Shown here one piece after another: positions 50,401 to 61,670 of a stretch of 64,000 nucleotides of DNA. A program made the position numbers and the translations under genes. The notes beneath the pieces are model-generated. The model was not told the origin of the DNA. It saw only the letters and a list, made by a program, of their open reading frames with translations, and made no database searches. Each line of letters begins with the position of its first letter. The first letter of the stretch is position 1. This stretch comes from Branchiostoma floridae (Eukaryota > Chordata > Leptocardii > Amphioxiformes > Branchiostomatidae), in assembly GCF_000003815.2 (NCBI RefSeq), contig NC_049996.1, forward strand, positions 4,866,297 through 4,930,296, in the 5' to 3' direction.

Positions 50401-53400
50401 CTCACTGTACAAAGATTTACGTAATACCTTTGTTAATACTACACCTGTAAAGCAGAAATGCACATCTAGCAAAGGAAGACATGTTCCAATATCTAATGTC
50501 AACAGCTAACTTCGATGTAATAGAAGAACTCTGTGAGTTCGTTCACACCTGTTTTAAGTCGAGGGAAGAAGCATGTAATACGTACATATAAGTAGGACAT
50601 AGCATAGTTTATCATTCTCTCTGTAAGTAAATTACTGCATTTAGCCCTAATGGGGAATGAATATCCCATAAACTTCATTGTCATTGTCAAAAAAACTTCA
50701 TTGTCATTGTCATAAACATCGTAAAGATGACTTTTAAAAACCATGCCCTATATTCTAAGCAATCCCCATCTCGATCTTCAAATATTTTTTTTTCTAAAAT
50801 ATTTGACACAACATAAAATATTTTCTATGATATTTATGTTGTAAGTTACTACCTTGCGTTGCAACCTCTATCCAATCCACTAGAGGATTCTTTAGTGCAA
50901 GTAAGTCATCGATGATGTTGTTCTGGCTGCTTAAGAAATATCTTCAAGATGCCAGGAGCTAAATTGTTATTATGCAAGTTTCAATCAAATATAATTAAAA
51001 TGTAAATAAATATATAATTTATTAGACATTTCAAACAGCATCCACAGACTGTTTTTCATCAGTAGTAGAAAAAAAAAGTATACGTTCGAAGTATTTCTGA
51101 ATCAGTAGTATACGAAGTATGCTTATACTTAAGTATACCAAACGTGTACGAAGTTTTTCTTTACTATATATCAAAATAAGTGGATGCTGTTCGAAACGTC
51201 TGATGAATTATATATTTATATCCAGCAGTATAGGCTTATTTAACCACATGTTTTACTAAGAGGATTGTAAGGTATAAATAACAGAAATAATTCAGTTCAA
51301 ATGTCAACAAACTGCAGCGATTCTTGATTCCATATTTTGTACAGTGTCTATGTTCTATGAATAATAATAGTTTTAATGATAGCTTGTAATATAATCATCA
51401 GCTTTATTCTTATCATCTTCAATGGCATACAAGAAAACATATTCTGCCTACATTTTTATACTCATGCTAAGGATTGCCCCTTATTTTGCCTTGCAATGCA
51501 CCGTCTTTTTACAGGTTTGCGATAGCAAAACCTGTATCGTTTTTGATTCCAAGCTTCCAAGCATGGGCGCCGCCATTTTGTTTTGCGGTGTATGACGGGA
51601 AGTGTGGCGCAATTTTGGATTGGACGTAATAGTTAATGAGCAGTGAATAATGAAATTACGTGGAAATGTGGTCTTGTCAGAAACGGTGGGGCAGCAATTA
51701 AGAGCCACAAGTATGAAGAGTTAGTTGGTCGTATTAAGTGACTTGACAGCAAGAGCCACAAATATGAGGAGTTAGTTCGCTGCATGAAGTGATTTGATGC
51801 AATGGCTAAGAAATGTGATCTTGTGGTCTTGTTAAATTTTAGTTCTGTCAATTTTCACCTGCAGGAATAATTCAAGAGCCCTACGGTCCAAAATGGAAGG
51901 AACATCGCAAGTTCACCGTGATGAGTCTACGTGACTTCGGAGTTGGGAAGAGAAGCCAGGAGGGGAAGATTCTTGAAGAGGCACGAGCTCTTGGTGATGA
52001 GATCCGTAAAACAGAAAGCCACGCATTTTGCATCTCCCAGATGATGCAGAAAGCTGTTTCAAACATCGTCTTTTCAGTTCTGTTTGGTTGTCGCTATGAG
52101 TATGATGACAAGACATTCGAAGGCCATCTTCAAGCGATAAATGGAATTCAATCTCGTGACTTTGCAGTTGTGTTAGCCCAGTTCTTTCCTCCAGCTAAGG
52201 TCTTACCTGGCATAAGAAAGCCGTATAAACAACTAAAGCAGAACGTAACTATACTCAAAGACTATATTAAAGAAAAAATCAAAGAACACGAAAACAGTTT
52301 CGACCCTGGCGATATACGAGATTTTGTCGACGCATTTCTTCTGGAGTCTGAAAGGCAAAAGGGAAACAAGAAATCGATATTCAATGAGCAAGAACACGCC
52401 GTGGTAAGAGAATTTATGTATGTTCATTACAGATTTGAGAAGAAAGTGGCCATTTTAAATACAGCTATATTTTTAGCGAAGACCCATGTGAAAATAATCT
52501 AACGCATACTATATACCATACAAACTTTATTGCTAAGGCCACAGTAAGTAAATTTTATGGATGACAATCCTATACAGAGTGCAAAAATAATGAGATAGCG
52601 CGAAAAAGAAACACGATTGGTGCAAAAAAAACAAGATGGCTAAATTTTCAAAATAGACACCATAAATGTAATGTTACAGTAACAATATTTGAAGTGACAA
52701 AACGTGGCATCACAACTAACAAGGCATTCATTCCTGTATTAAAGTAGTGAACTAGTGTAGGAAAAGTAATACTAGTGTGGTACACTAGTGTGGTACACTG
52801 GTATCACTTGCCAAGCTGGCGACTACATTCATTGCTTCCATATTGGTGGCACTTTTACAACAATCCAACAAGCTTCACTTCTGCAACTACAGTCATGGCT
52901 ACCTCCCTAGTGTCACTTCAACAAGTATGATTAATAGGCTACAAAACAACATGTTTGCCTATTTTGGACTATCTGACCATCCCCGAAGAGGAAAAAATTT
53001 TTTTTTTCTGAAATCAGGCAAAAATCAATGCGCACGCGCTGATATCATCCATAAGATTTAATCCATATGATTAAGCCATAATTGAAAAAAAAAGCTTTAT
53101 TTGTAGTGTTTAACAGTTTCCTTGCCTTTGACTTAAAGCATAACCAAAATCAAATCCCGATATGATAGATAGAACAATTATGAAATGTATAAAATGTTTG
53201 ACCGGCCATTTTCAATTTGTATTGTCAGAACTTGACCCTTAGAGATTATTCATGTTTTTGTTTTCAAGATCGTCTATCAGCTGTTGTTGGGAGGTAGTGA
53301 TGCGACATCGTTGAGCTGGGCCCTGCTCTACATGATCCTCCATCCGGACATCCAGGAGAAAGTTCAGCAGGAGATAGACAGCGTGCTGGGACCCAACCAG

Positions 53401-55255
53401 GAGCCATCGATGACACATCGTAGTCAGGTCAGTAAAAAATCAATCGCTTTCGCCCAACAATACTTGAAACAAGAAAGCTTTTTAAAAAAGCTGGCCAGTT
53501 ACGTAATTAACGTTCAAAACGGCTTTAACAAAGGCTACTTTGGACGATCCATCCAAACTAAACCAAATAAAGATGGCAGCAGATGCACGTGCGTGTGCTT
53601 CCTATTTTCCATTAGACACGACGGAAACCATTTAAACTATGCATCGGGCATGTTGTGAGTCGATACTCTCTAACCGACCACCTGACCAAATCGACCGCTT
53701 TTGCCTGGTCGCCCGGGTGGTCGTCTTGGACAGGTTTGACTGTACGTCAAATTTTCTTCTAACAATGACTGTTTGGAAGATAGAATACGGTAAGAGGCGG
53801 GGGTGAGGGGCAGAAGATCCATGCAAGTCTCGACCCAAGTTCTCGCAGCTCTCGCGAGAACTCTGTCACTCCGTGATCAAGATGGATTGACAGCCATCAA
53901 AGATTTGGAGGTGCGTATCATACCTTCCAAACAGTCATTGTTAGAAGAAAATTTGATGTAACTGTCATTGCGTATGTTCTGAATGTAGATGCCGTACACG
54001 GAGGCCACCCTCACAGAAGTGAGCCGGGTGGCACCAGTTTCACCTCTTACCGTTCCCCACGGCACGAGCAATGATACGGTATTCAGGGGATACAACATTC
54101 CAAAGGTAGCGCAGGGGTCTGCAGACATTATATACATTTTTAAAATCAATTTAGCAGTGCAAAATTAATAGTCTCTGAATTAAAAAAAATCGATCTTAGA
54201 CCTCCACAATATACACCAATCATTTATAACATTTTTTTCTTCTTTTGTTTTGCTTTGGCCATTTCGTTGGGTTTTGTAGTAATTAAACACTTAAACATAA
54301 TTTTCAGTAATGAGGCTAAAGACTTGTTATGAAGTCGGAGAGTTAAGTATCTAGATATGTCGCGCTTGATTTGGCTAATTATTGTTTTCCTTAATGAGGA
54401 CACGGTTGTGACAGTGAACGTCTGGTCGGTACACCATGACCCAAACCTATGGCCGGAGCCGGAAAAGTTTGACCCCAGTCGCTTCATTGATGACGATGGA
54501 AAATATGTGAAGAGGAATGAAATTATTTCATTTTCAATCGGTATGATCATTTTTATTTATCGTGTGTGTGTGTGTGTGTGTGTGAGTGTGTCTTTGCGTG
54601 TGTGAGTGTGTGTGCGTGTGAGTGTGTGTGTGTGTGAGTGTGTGTTTCTAAATATTTAATGTGAGAAGATCTGAATTGACGGTGATGAGTTTTGGAATCT
54701 GGGGTGGAATAAGATATACAAAGGTTGAGGTCAATTTGGACCCCCTACGGCATTCCTTGGTCAGACACTATTTTTCCAGACATGCTAGTGTTTACGTTTT
54801 GGAAGCATTTATTGCCAGGACCAGGTGGTTGTATGTGTGACTACCTTCTATCGTGCTCATTAGGACCTAATTCAGATAAACAGTGAGAGTTCAACTTGGT
54901 AACAATTTTATTGCGCGTGGAGCAGTAACATTAATACTAACCTCGACTTTAATTTAAATCAAACATTTAAATGTGTATGGCGAAATAAAGATGATATGAA
55001 TTTAAAGAACAAACAGAGATGAAATAACGCATGTTGAAAAGGTCACTTTAAATGACAAATATTTATTCCCCAGGCCGTCGTGTCTGTCCCGGTGAGCAGC
55101 TGGCCAGGATGGAGCTCTTCCTCATCTTCACATCTCTGCTGCAGTGCTTCACCTTCAAGCTGCCAGATGGCGCTCCTAAGCCTTCCGAGAAAGGCATGCG
55201 TGGACCCATATATAAGCCCGTACCATTCATGTTAATAGCAGAGCCAAGAGATTGA
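43767..55255 (+). CDS. microsomal cytochrome P450, CYP1/2/17 clan, 7 exons, 498 aa
   Basis: Exons: 43767-43931, 50125-50317, 51865-52403, 53269-53427, 53989-54105, 54399-54540, 55074-55255; phases 0,1,0,0,0,1. P450s of this clan are ER-bound haem monooxygenases that take electrons from NADPH-P450 reductase. An N-terminal membrane anchor at about 15-31 is followed by the proline hinge PPGPRG at 38-43. Helix C has W130xxxR134. The oxygen-binding helix I motif is GGSDAT at 307-312. The helix K ExxR is E362-R365. The PERF-like region is PEKFDPSRF, and the haem-binding loop [11 protein letters not shown] has ligand C443. Length is normal. The start at 43767 is preferred because the membrane anchor follows directly; an in-frame ATG at 43713 would add 18 residues. 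Substrate and subfamily cannot be read from sequence. Intron 1 is 6.2 kb and full of transposons. The exon 6 acceptor (CCTTAATGAG) has a weak pyrimidine tract. Confidence 0.93.
43956..44182. mobile_element. TTA-type MITE (227 bp) in P450 intron 1
   Basis: Terminal repeats TACCCCTGTCACATT and AATGTGAGGGAGGTA, flanked by TTA at 43953-43955 and 44183-44185. Same family as 46189-46926. It begins 25 bp inside the first intron. Confidence 0.82.
44383..44488. repeat. (CA)n microsatellite in P450 intron 1
   Basis: About 50 CA units with two ATGCA interruptions near the left end. The long open frames on both strands here are repeat artefacts. Confidence 0.97.
45200..45404 (-). mobile_element. tRNA-derived SINE in P450 intron 1
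   Basis: On the minus strand a tRNA-like head spans 45404-45328: A-box-like GAGTGGGTAGAGTG, an anticodon-loop region CTTGCATTC, B box GAGTTCGATACCC. It is followed by ATACCGAAGACATTAAAAA, a short SINE body. The head most resembles an Ala-type tRNA, but the acceptor stem does not pair well. Extent of the body is uncertain. Confidence 0.65.
46189..46926. mobile_element. TTA-type MITE (738 bp) in P450 intron 1
   Basis: Termini TACCTCCCTCACATTATA and TAATGTGAGGGGGGTA, flanked by TTA at 46186-46188 and 46927-46929. Inside is a short tandem array of CCCGAACGTCG (about 46541-46573). The right subterminal part (GCGCGATTCGACCGG...GAGCTCTAAAT on the minus strand) is the one also seen at 10147-10185. 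No transposase ORF. Confidence 0.82.
47461..48060. repeat. tandem repeat, four diverged units of about 150 bp
   Basis: Each unit contains a CGTATCTC(C/G)(A/G)GAACG(G)-like phrase, then GGTGC...GATTTTTGGTAC, then TTGATTTT(A/G)GGCC and CTCCT(G/A)G(C/T)GCTTGAACTTGACA. The long minus-strand open frame (47552-48169) arises from this array and its repeats, not from a recognised protein. Confidence 0.75.
48061..50124. other. P450 intron 1, remaining part
   Basis: No gene seen. 49510-50030 is an AT-rich dispersed repeat with AATAACTCAAGAACATC and several TTATGCAAAT phrases, distantly like the ACCTCCATGA family. Confidence 0.4.
51001..51222. mobile_element. foldback MITE in P450 intron 2
   Basis: About 40-bp inverted arms (TAAATATATAATTTATTAGA and partner ending at about 51220; inner CAGCATCCAC and GTGGATGCTG) around a centre rich in GTATAC/CGAAGTAT phrases. 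Confidence 0.7.
51690..51812 (+). repeat. two diverged 62-bp tandem copies
   Basis: AGCAAGAGCCACAAATATGA-like unit occurs twice just before P450 exon 3. Non-coding. Confidence 0.6.
52537..53077 (-). mobile_element. PIF/Harbinger-like MITE, copy 2, in P450 intron 3
   Basis: Left end TAA|GGCCACAGTAAGTAAATTTT at 52537. The right end is degraded (CATCCATAAGATTTAATCC...AAGCC). The interior is the reverse complement of copy 1 at 456-993, including GACCATCCCCG and AAAAACAAGATGGCTA. No TAA duplication is visible on the right. Confidence 0.72.
54562..54646. repeat. (GT)n microsatellite in P450 intron 6
   Basis: GT/GAGT/GCGT run starting 21 bp after the exon 6 donor. Confidence 0.92.
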
Positions 55256-55766
55256 CTAGTGTTTTGTCCGAAAAGTACTGGTTGGTCAAAGCTACCACGT
55301 TTATAGACGTAGTACGCGCATTGGAAAAAATAATCAATTTCAGTTTCCTGGCCGCATACATTCTCCAATACGTGGAGGCCCCTTAATTGCACTGCCTATT
55401 TCGTGCAATTATCCGGCTGGTGCAATAATGCGAAGGTATCTAGCAGGACCGCACTGATTTGGGATTTTGTGATTCCGTGCAGTTAGCAGAAGTGTGCGTT
55501 AATCCGTTGTGCATTTAACTGGCTCCTATTGCTACTGTATATATAAACCGTTTCGATTTCCCAATGGATTGTGCAAATGCAGTCATAACATCTGTTTTTT
55601 TTTTTACATTTTATCAACGTCCCCACTCAAATTTAATGTCCTTGTGCTTCCACCTTCTTAAGAAGCTCACATCAACACATGTTACTCCAAAGTTAAAGAT
55701 AAGGTATAGACATAGGTAATAGCAAGCAAAAACGAATATTATCTTCCCTACTAACGGGTGACATTG
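55256..55766. other. P450 3' flank
   Basis: Presumed 3' UTR and spacer. I find no clear AATAAA close to the stop codon, so the polyadenylation site is not placed. Confidence 0.4.
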
Positions 55767-55992
55767 TGTAAGCAGGCCCTAGCAAGCTAGGCCGCTTGAT
55801 GTAATGATAGCTGTCTCCCAAAGTATTTACTTACTTCGGCCCCGTTTTCCTATGTATTTCCTTACTTCGGCCCATCCATTTACACCAGATCGTGGGCGAG
55901 GGTGTTATCTCAAATGACCGATTAGCGATAGCTGATAAGCCAACACGCAGATGACAAGAGCCGGGCCAACGTACGTCTTCTAAAACGATCCT
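55767..55992 (+). repeat. 5' LTR-like direct repeat
   Basis: Identical to 63184-63409 except A for G near 55969. Starts TG and carries a stem-loop-like GGCCCTAGCAAGCTAGGCC. The true LTR may extend further right (an AATAAA occurs near 56434), because the 3' copy appears cut at 63409. Confidence 0.8.
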
Positions 55993-56908
55993 TTGACAGA
56001 TAAAGACTCTGCTGGGTTTGAGAACCCGCGGAGGGAAAGCCAGTTCATTTGAACTTCTTCACTGCCACCATTCCCAGGCTGTGGCTCTAGTCTGATGCTC
56101 GGTAGTTCTAGAAATAATAATTAGTTATGGTACGTTAACAGGTCGTTGACTGCACAAACCCGAGGGTAGGAAGTTGACATCTTTGTTGAAGACAGAATGG
56201 GGGCATACAATACCGGTTCCCAAGATAGCCTAAGACTTAGGACAGATATATGTTAAGAGTAGCCCATTCTTAAAGTTGTTGATGAAATCTAGAAGAAATG
56301 TAATATCTTGTGTTATAAGTACAGTAATCACTGAAGGTGTGCTATACTTTCCTACTGAATGTTATCTTTTGACAAGTAAAGATACCAGATGTACCCTGGA
56401 AGACTTCCTCCAGTGATTGACAGGGAGAGCTGAATAAACCTAGTCCCGGGCCAACAGTGACCCCAACCAAAGCAGGGGTCACATCCAATTAAGAGATAGA
56501 TACTTGAGACGCCCGACGTCACCATAGTCTACTCAGAAGCCACGATCTAGCAAAATAGACTTTGAAACATCAGTAAACAACCCAGTGTAAGATCGGAACG
56601 ATGTGAAAGACTGACATGTGCGAGACAATTATTTTATGTACTTATTCTTTTCTTGTATGACTAATTTTACTGAGTGAAAAGTCTTGTATTCCTACCAGGT
56701 ATGGCAGCAACCATTAGCTACCCTTTGTAAACCCTCCCTACTTTCGTATGGACGGGTCCTAGGTGATCGATGTATGACATGACTGTTGAGTGTTAGAAAT
56801 TGATCCGGGTTTCACGATTACAGTATTGCAGGGGGTAACAGGGTGTGTAGTGACCTGGTCAGTGAGTTCGTGAACCAGACCTCTGACCTGACGGTATCAG
56901 CACTTTAA

Positions 56909-57383
56909 GGTCTCAGAACACAGTTTTTCGGGTATGGGGATTTACATGGTTAAGGACCCCAAAGTGAGGTGGTTCGACGACTCAAAACCTATAGTAGGGT
57001 GCAGATACAATTCACAAGAATTTAGTATGTTGAAGTTGAGGGTACAAGCTACAAAATATCTGAAGATGAGCATAGATTTGCCGGCTCGTTTTTCCATAAC
57101 AGACACTTTGATTTGACCCCCAGCGGAGGTCATGGAACTGCAGGCGGCGAACAGGAAGTGCCGGTAACATATCAAGGCGCAAATTCCCGCCGGCCGAAAA
57201 AGCGACGTAATCCAACTTATATAGTATGAACACCGATGTATTCCTCTACTATTCACCACAGATTCCACCTCGCTGTCGTGCACGGAAGAATAAATACGGC
57301 CTTTGCAAGTACCGCGATGCACTATTTTAACCCGAACTACTTTTGGGGACGGGGGTCGCGTATAAATACTGTGTTATGAGACC
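56909..57383. mobile_element. piggyBac-like MITE, copy 1 (475 bp)
   Basis: TTAA at 56905-56908 and 57384-57387. Termini GGTCTCAGAACACAGT and ACTGTGTTATGAGACC are inverted repeats with one mismatch. The short open frames shared with copy 2 are internal to the element and not a known protein. Confidence 0.8.
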
Positions 57384-57387
57384 TTAA

Positions 57388-57890
57388 GCCAACTTGACCT
57401 TGGATTTCTTTACGTTCATACAATAAAACTAGTCAAGATACAAAACCGTACCAAATTTTAGAGCAGAAATCCAAATGGTTCCTGAGATATAGCCAACTTT
57501 GCACTTTGGCGCCTAGCACAGGTGTCGGCACTGTACAAGGACTATCTGAGGGGCCGCTAATTGGTCTCATTATCTCAACAAATTTAATATTCTGGTTGAC
57601 TTTTTCTGTTATAAGGAGCTTGCCAGAACACATTCTACCGTTCTGAGTGATTGGGGTTGGGGGTTTGTCTTTTTTAAGGCGGAAAAGGGGGGGGGGGAGT
57701 CGAGCGAGCTTTAGACCGCACTAAGTCCTATACTTAAGCATAGGGAACGGTCTAGGCGGCCGTTGCCATGGTAACGGCGGGTCAGACGGTAACGAAAATG
57801 TTACAGTTCAAGTCAGCCGAGGTGAATTACTAACACATCGGTCAAATTTGATGTGCTTGTCCATCCCTGGGGAATTCACGCTGTGGATGA
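57388..57890. other. spacer between two MITE copies
   Basis: No gene seen; holds a G10 run near 57691 and CGGCCGTTGCCATGGTAACGGC, a short palindrome, near 57760. Confidence 0.4.
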
Positions 57891-58370
57891 AGTCTCAGAA
57901 CACAGTTTTTCGGGTATGGGGATTTACGTGGTTAAGGACCCCAAAGTGAGGTGGTTCGACGACTCAAAACCTATAGTAGGGTGCAGATACAATTCACAAG
58001 AATTTAGTATGTTGAAGTTGAGGGTACAAGCTACAAAATATCTGAAGATGAGCATAGATTTGCCGGCTCGTTTTTCCATAACAGACACTTTGATTTGACC
58101 CCCAGCGGAGGTCATGGAACTGCAGGCGGCGAACAGGAAGTGCCGGTAACATATCAAGGCGCAAATTCCCGCCGGCCGAAAAAGCGACGTAATCATCGCC
58201 AACTTATACAGTATGAACACCGATGTATTCCTCTACTATTCACCACAGATTCCACCTCGCTGTCGTGCACGGAAGAATAAATACGGCCTTTGCAAGTACC
58301 GCGATGCACTATTTTAACCCGAACTACTTTTGGGGACGGGGGTCGCGTATAAATACTGTGTTATGAGACC
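57891..58370. mobile_element. piggyBac-like MITE, copy 2
   Basis: Nearly identical to copy 1 over its length, with a few substitutions and a 5-bp indel near 58194. The right end keeps TTAA (58371-58374); the left end reads GATGAAGTCTCAG, without TTAA. Confidence 0.78.
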
Positions 58371-59639
58371 TTAATGAACATAAATGGGAAAATGGGGGTT
58401 TTGACACTATTTCGCAGCAAAATGTCAGTCAAGTTGTAACTGGAAAAGATCCGTTTCTGATGAACTGTCACTTCTGCTCTGCATATTTCTAACCAACCAA
58501 AATCGGGGAATTCACATTTGTTATTCAGATTCGGCCAGGGGGAGGATCCTAAAAGTTACGGAAATAAAAGCTGAAACTTAGGAAATTTTCTCAGTCAGGA
58601 AGGCGGGAAGCCTGACTCCGGGACCACTCTCAAACAGCCGAGCAGAAGTGAGCAGTAGCAGAAACTTTCGACCGGACACTTTGCTATAGTTTGAGAGTAG
58701 TGCTGCCGCTACCTGGAGCCCAATGTGAGACCTTACAGGAATGGGATAAAGACTTTGAGTTGGACATTTCCTTGCCATTTGCCTTCCTTCGGTGCACGAC
58801 AACCGGTGGCCAGCTTCGTCTGCAACCATCGTTTACATCTTGGCGTTGAGTCGGCAGGATCGGACGTGGAAACAAGGAAACAACAACAGAACAGCATGGG
58901 GGCCGTAACACAACACTGAAGAACAGCGGAACACCAACACAGACCGGAAAAAGACGCAAAGTAACATCAGCTCCAGACCAAGGTGGGTAGTTCTGTTGGT
59001 TGAGAGACAGACCCGCGTTGCACGGCTCTTACCCGGTCATAGTTAACAGTGTTGATTGGCAGTAGTATAGGAAAATGGGGAGAGAGATCAGTGTCCTTGT
59101 TCGATTGTCATGTGTCCTGATTATGGTACTAGTGACAACCGAAACTCCGACAGGGGTCTCAGGGCCGAGCACGTCTAGTGCGTGTAGCCTTAGGGACGTA
59201 CCGAGTCCAAGTCCTAGAGTAAGGGTTCCAGGATACCCGCTGAACAGAGATAGACCCCCGGACCGACATGGGATGGGCACACGCACCACTTGTTGTCGGA
59301 ACGTCAAAGCTGACGCACGGGCACTGAACGTCTTCCAAATACGGAAGGTCGTCGGAGTGATGCCCTAGTGGTTGTGTCGGAAGTCGTCTCTGTTATGGTT
59401 TTAGAATAGATAGTTTGACCACTGCATGGTTAGGGACAAACGAGTAATGGAAACTATTTTGATCGTTTTATGGAAGTACAAATTGTTGGAAGTTAGAATG
59501 ATGAAGTGTGCAGAGGATACTATTAAGTGAAACGTTGCTCTGAAGTGCTGACAGTTGAAGTCGGCGCCTGTGAAATTGCGTCAAGTTCGTGAATCCGTGA
59601 GTAGAGAGATAGGTTGATGATTTTTAGTTAGATACACCA

Positions 59640-60370
59640 GGTGTGCCTCGGGACGGCTGTCCTGTGCGCACCCCGGGCTCCTTGGCGGGTCGGGCCAGCT
59701 AGTATTGCGTGTAGGAACCCAAACGGGCTCGCGCAAACTGGCAGCTTGGCTTCCATGTAGTCAGGGGAAGGGCAGTTGTTCGGCTGGTTGGACACGCTGG
59801 GATAGGAAGAAGAGGTTAAATTGTGATGTTGAAGTACGATGACTAGGGCTGGCAGTCTCCCTTTCATGACGTTTGGCTCGCCGCTGCTGCTCATGGGTGG
59901 AGTCACCGAACGGTAACCACTCGCAGTATGAAGCTGTGCAATCCATCACCCAAACGGGCGGATGCAAGCTGGATTACATCGTGGTGGCAGTGACGGTCAG
60001 GCGGGGGTTTCTGTCCTTAGATGAATTGGTAGAATGACGTGTGGTCCCATGGAAGGGGCACGTCCGGAAATTTGGTTCTGATGTTGTCTTATGGAAATTA
60101 GATGAAGTGAACGATGATGAGATGGAAAGGTACACTTTGTGACAGTCTTCCTCTCGCGACGTTTGATCTGCTACTTGTTGCTCATGGGTGAAGGTAACAA
60201 ACGGCCTTCATCCGCAGTGCTCAGTTCTGTAACCCAAAACCCAAACGGGCGGTTACAAGCGAAACACATCGTGGTGACAAGGGCGATCAAGCGGGGATTT
60301 CGGTCACATCGGAGTTGATGGGTAGATAGACGCGTAGGCCCATAGAAAGGGACGCGGTGGAAAGGTTAGG
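59640..60370 (+). repeat. three diverged tandem units of about 230-290 bp
   Basis: Units share CCCAAACGGGC (59718, 59949 and 60239), ACGTTTG(G/A)(C/T), GCTGCTCATGGGTG or GTTGCTCATGGGTG, and ACATCGTGGTG. No common open frame, and no family recognised. Confidence 0.6.
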
Positions 60371-60814
60371 GTAAATTGTTAGTAACTTGAGACAGTTGAT
60401 AAAGAAGAGAAGAAATAGTAGCATTGGTAACGTGATACACCCGCGGACCTCAAACAAGATGCTCCGCCAGGCGAGATGTTAAGGAAAAAAAAGAGAAGAG
60501 AAGAAACTCGGTACAGAAGTACCAGGAAACGTTGTTCTTAGAGATACGTGGACAGAAGTTGTCGACCGGCACGAGTCCCGTGTGATGTTTTCATACTGTG
60601 TTTGGAAATGCCAGAATTCTTTTGAAATTGTAACTCGCGACACAGTGTCGTATGGGTTGCTTCTCCGCCCAACCACCTGGCGATAAGAATTGATTTGATA
60701 GTACTAGTGGTAAGGATAAGTTAGAGTGAAAGTACAGTGGAAGATTATGTGTTAAATGAACAAGATAGAAGACCGGGTTAGGGCTTGTGTATGCGTGTGT
60801 TTGTTTCAATACTG

Positions 60815-61080
60815 CAGGATTACCACCCAACGGCCCGGCCAACCGGACATACCGGCTCCTTCAAAGAAGCTCAGCTATACGAGACGTTCCGAGCCAGCGT
60901 GGCCAAGACCAAGTTCTCCTACGGCACCAGGCTGGGCATTGGAAGTTCCTTCTACCCGCTACAAGGTCCAGAAAGCAGACCATCCCGTTGGATTCTACAA
61001 GTCTAGCGCCCGGCCACCACCGAATGGATCAGCCGGCAGCCAGTTCTCCAGCATAAAGAAGCTGTTCAGTATCTGATCCT
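60815..61080 (+). pseudogene. captured coding-like fragment, frameshifted
   Basis: An acceptor-like CTGCAG precedes DYHPTARPTGHTGSFKEAQ, then LYETFRASVAKTKFSYGTRL. After a frame change comes YKVQKADHPVGFYKSS. The codon texture is GC-rich and protein-like, unlike its surroundings, and the peptide reads like part of a real protein that I do not recognise. The frame break shows it is not intact here. Confidence 0.4.
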
Positions 61081-61150
61081 GGACGAGGCTGACGGTATGT
61101 TGGACATGGGGTTGAGCCTGAGATCCGCGGGCTGGTGGAGACAGCTTCCT
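61068..61150 (+). pseudogene. DEAD-box helicase fragment, frameshifted
   Basis: Encodes YLILDEADGMLDMG, the Walker B (motif II) DEAD region of DEAD-box RNA helicases. A one-base shift then gives EPEIRGLVETA, the usual continuation of that family. Only about 28 residues are covered. It directly follows the unrelated fragment at 60815-61067, so the junction is not a normal exon. Confidence 0.55.
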
Positions 61151-61670
61151 GGGGCACGCCACGTTTGGACGCGTTCGCGGCCATTTAGAGGGGAAGTCGA
61201 TGACGTCAACCATGTGATGCAGTTCGGGGACGCCGACGGCTTCCAGTTCCCATACGAGTAAGAGTCAAAGGGACAGATTCGACGTCAAAGCAGTCGCGAG
61301 GAAAATTACGAAACAGCATGAACGCTGACCCTGAACACGAACGCTGTTCCTGTCCCAATGACCGGACGCAAGACTCCGACGAAGGAACCTTTGTAGGGTA
61401 GGATAGGATTAAGTTGGATAAGGTTAAGGTTAGGGTTATGGTATATTGTATTAGTTAATGGATTAAGTAGACAGTGATGTAAACGCTTGGGAAATGTGCA
61501 GTCAACGATATATCAGGTAATAGGGTCAAAATGAGCGCTGTCAAGGGTTAGTGTCCCGGCTCATTGTAGGACGAGGCACAGCAGAAAAAAAGGGGAATAG
61601 TCGGTATTAAATGACAGGCGTGGTTGATTGTCTCATGAAAGTAGTTGAGTTTGATGTCAACTTCAAATTT

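Noticed and set aside
53284-53658. Read-through of P450 exon 4 into intron as a separate protein
   Set aside because: The canonical donor CAG|GTCAGT at 53427 joins in frame to the next exon ([11 protein letters not shown]), giving a normal P450.
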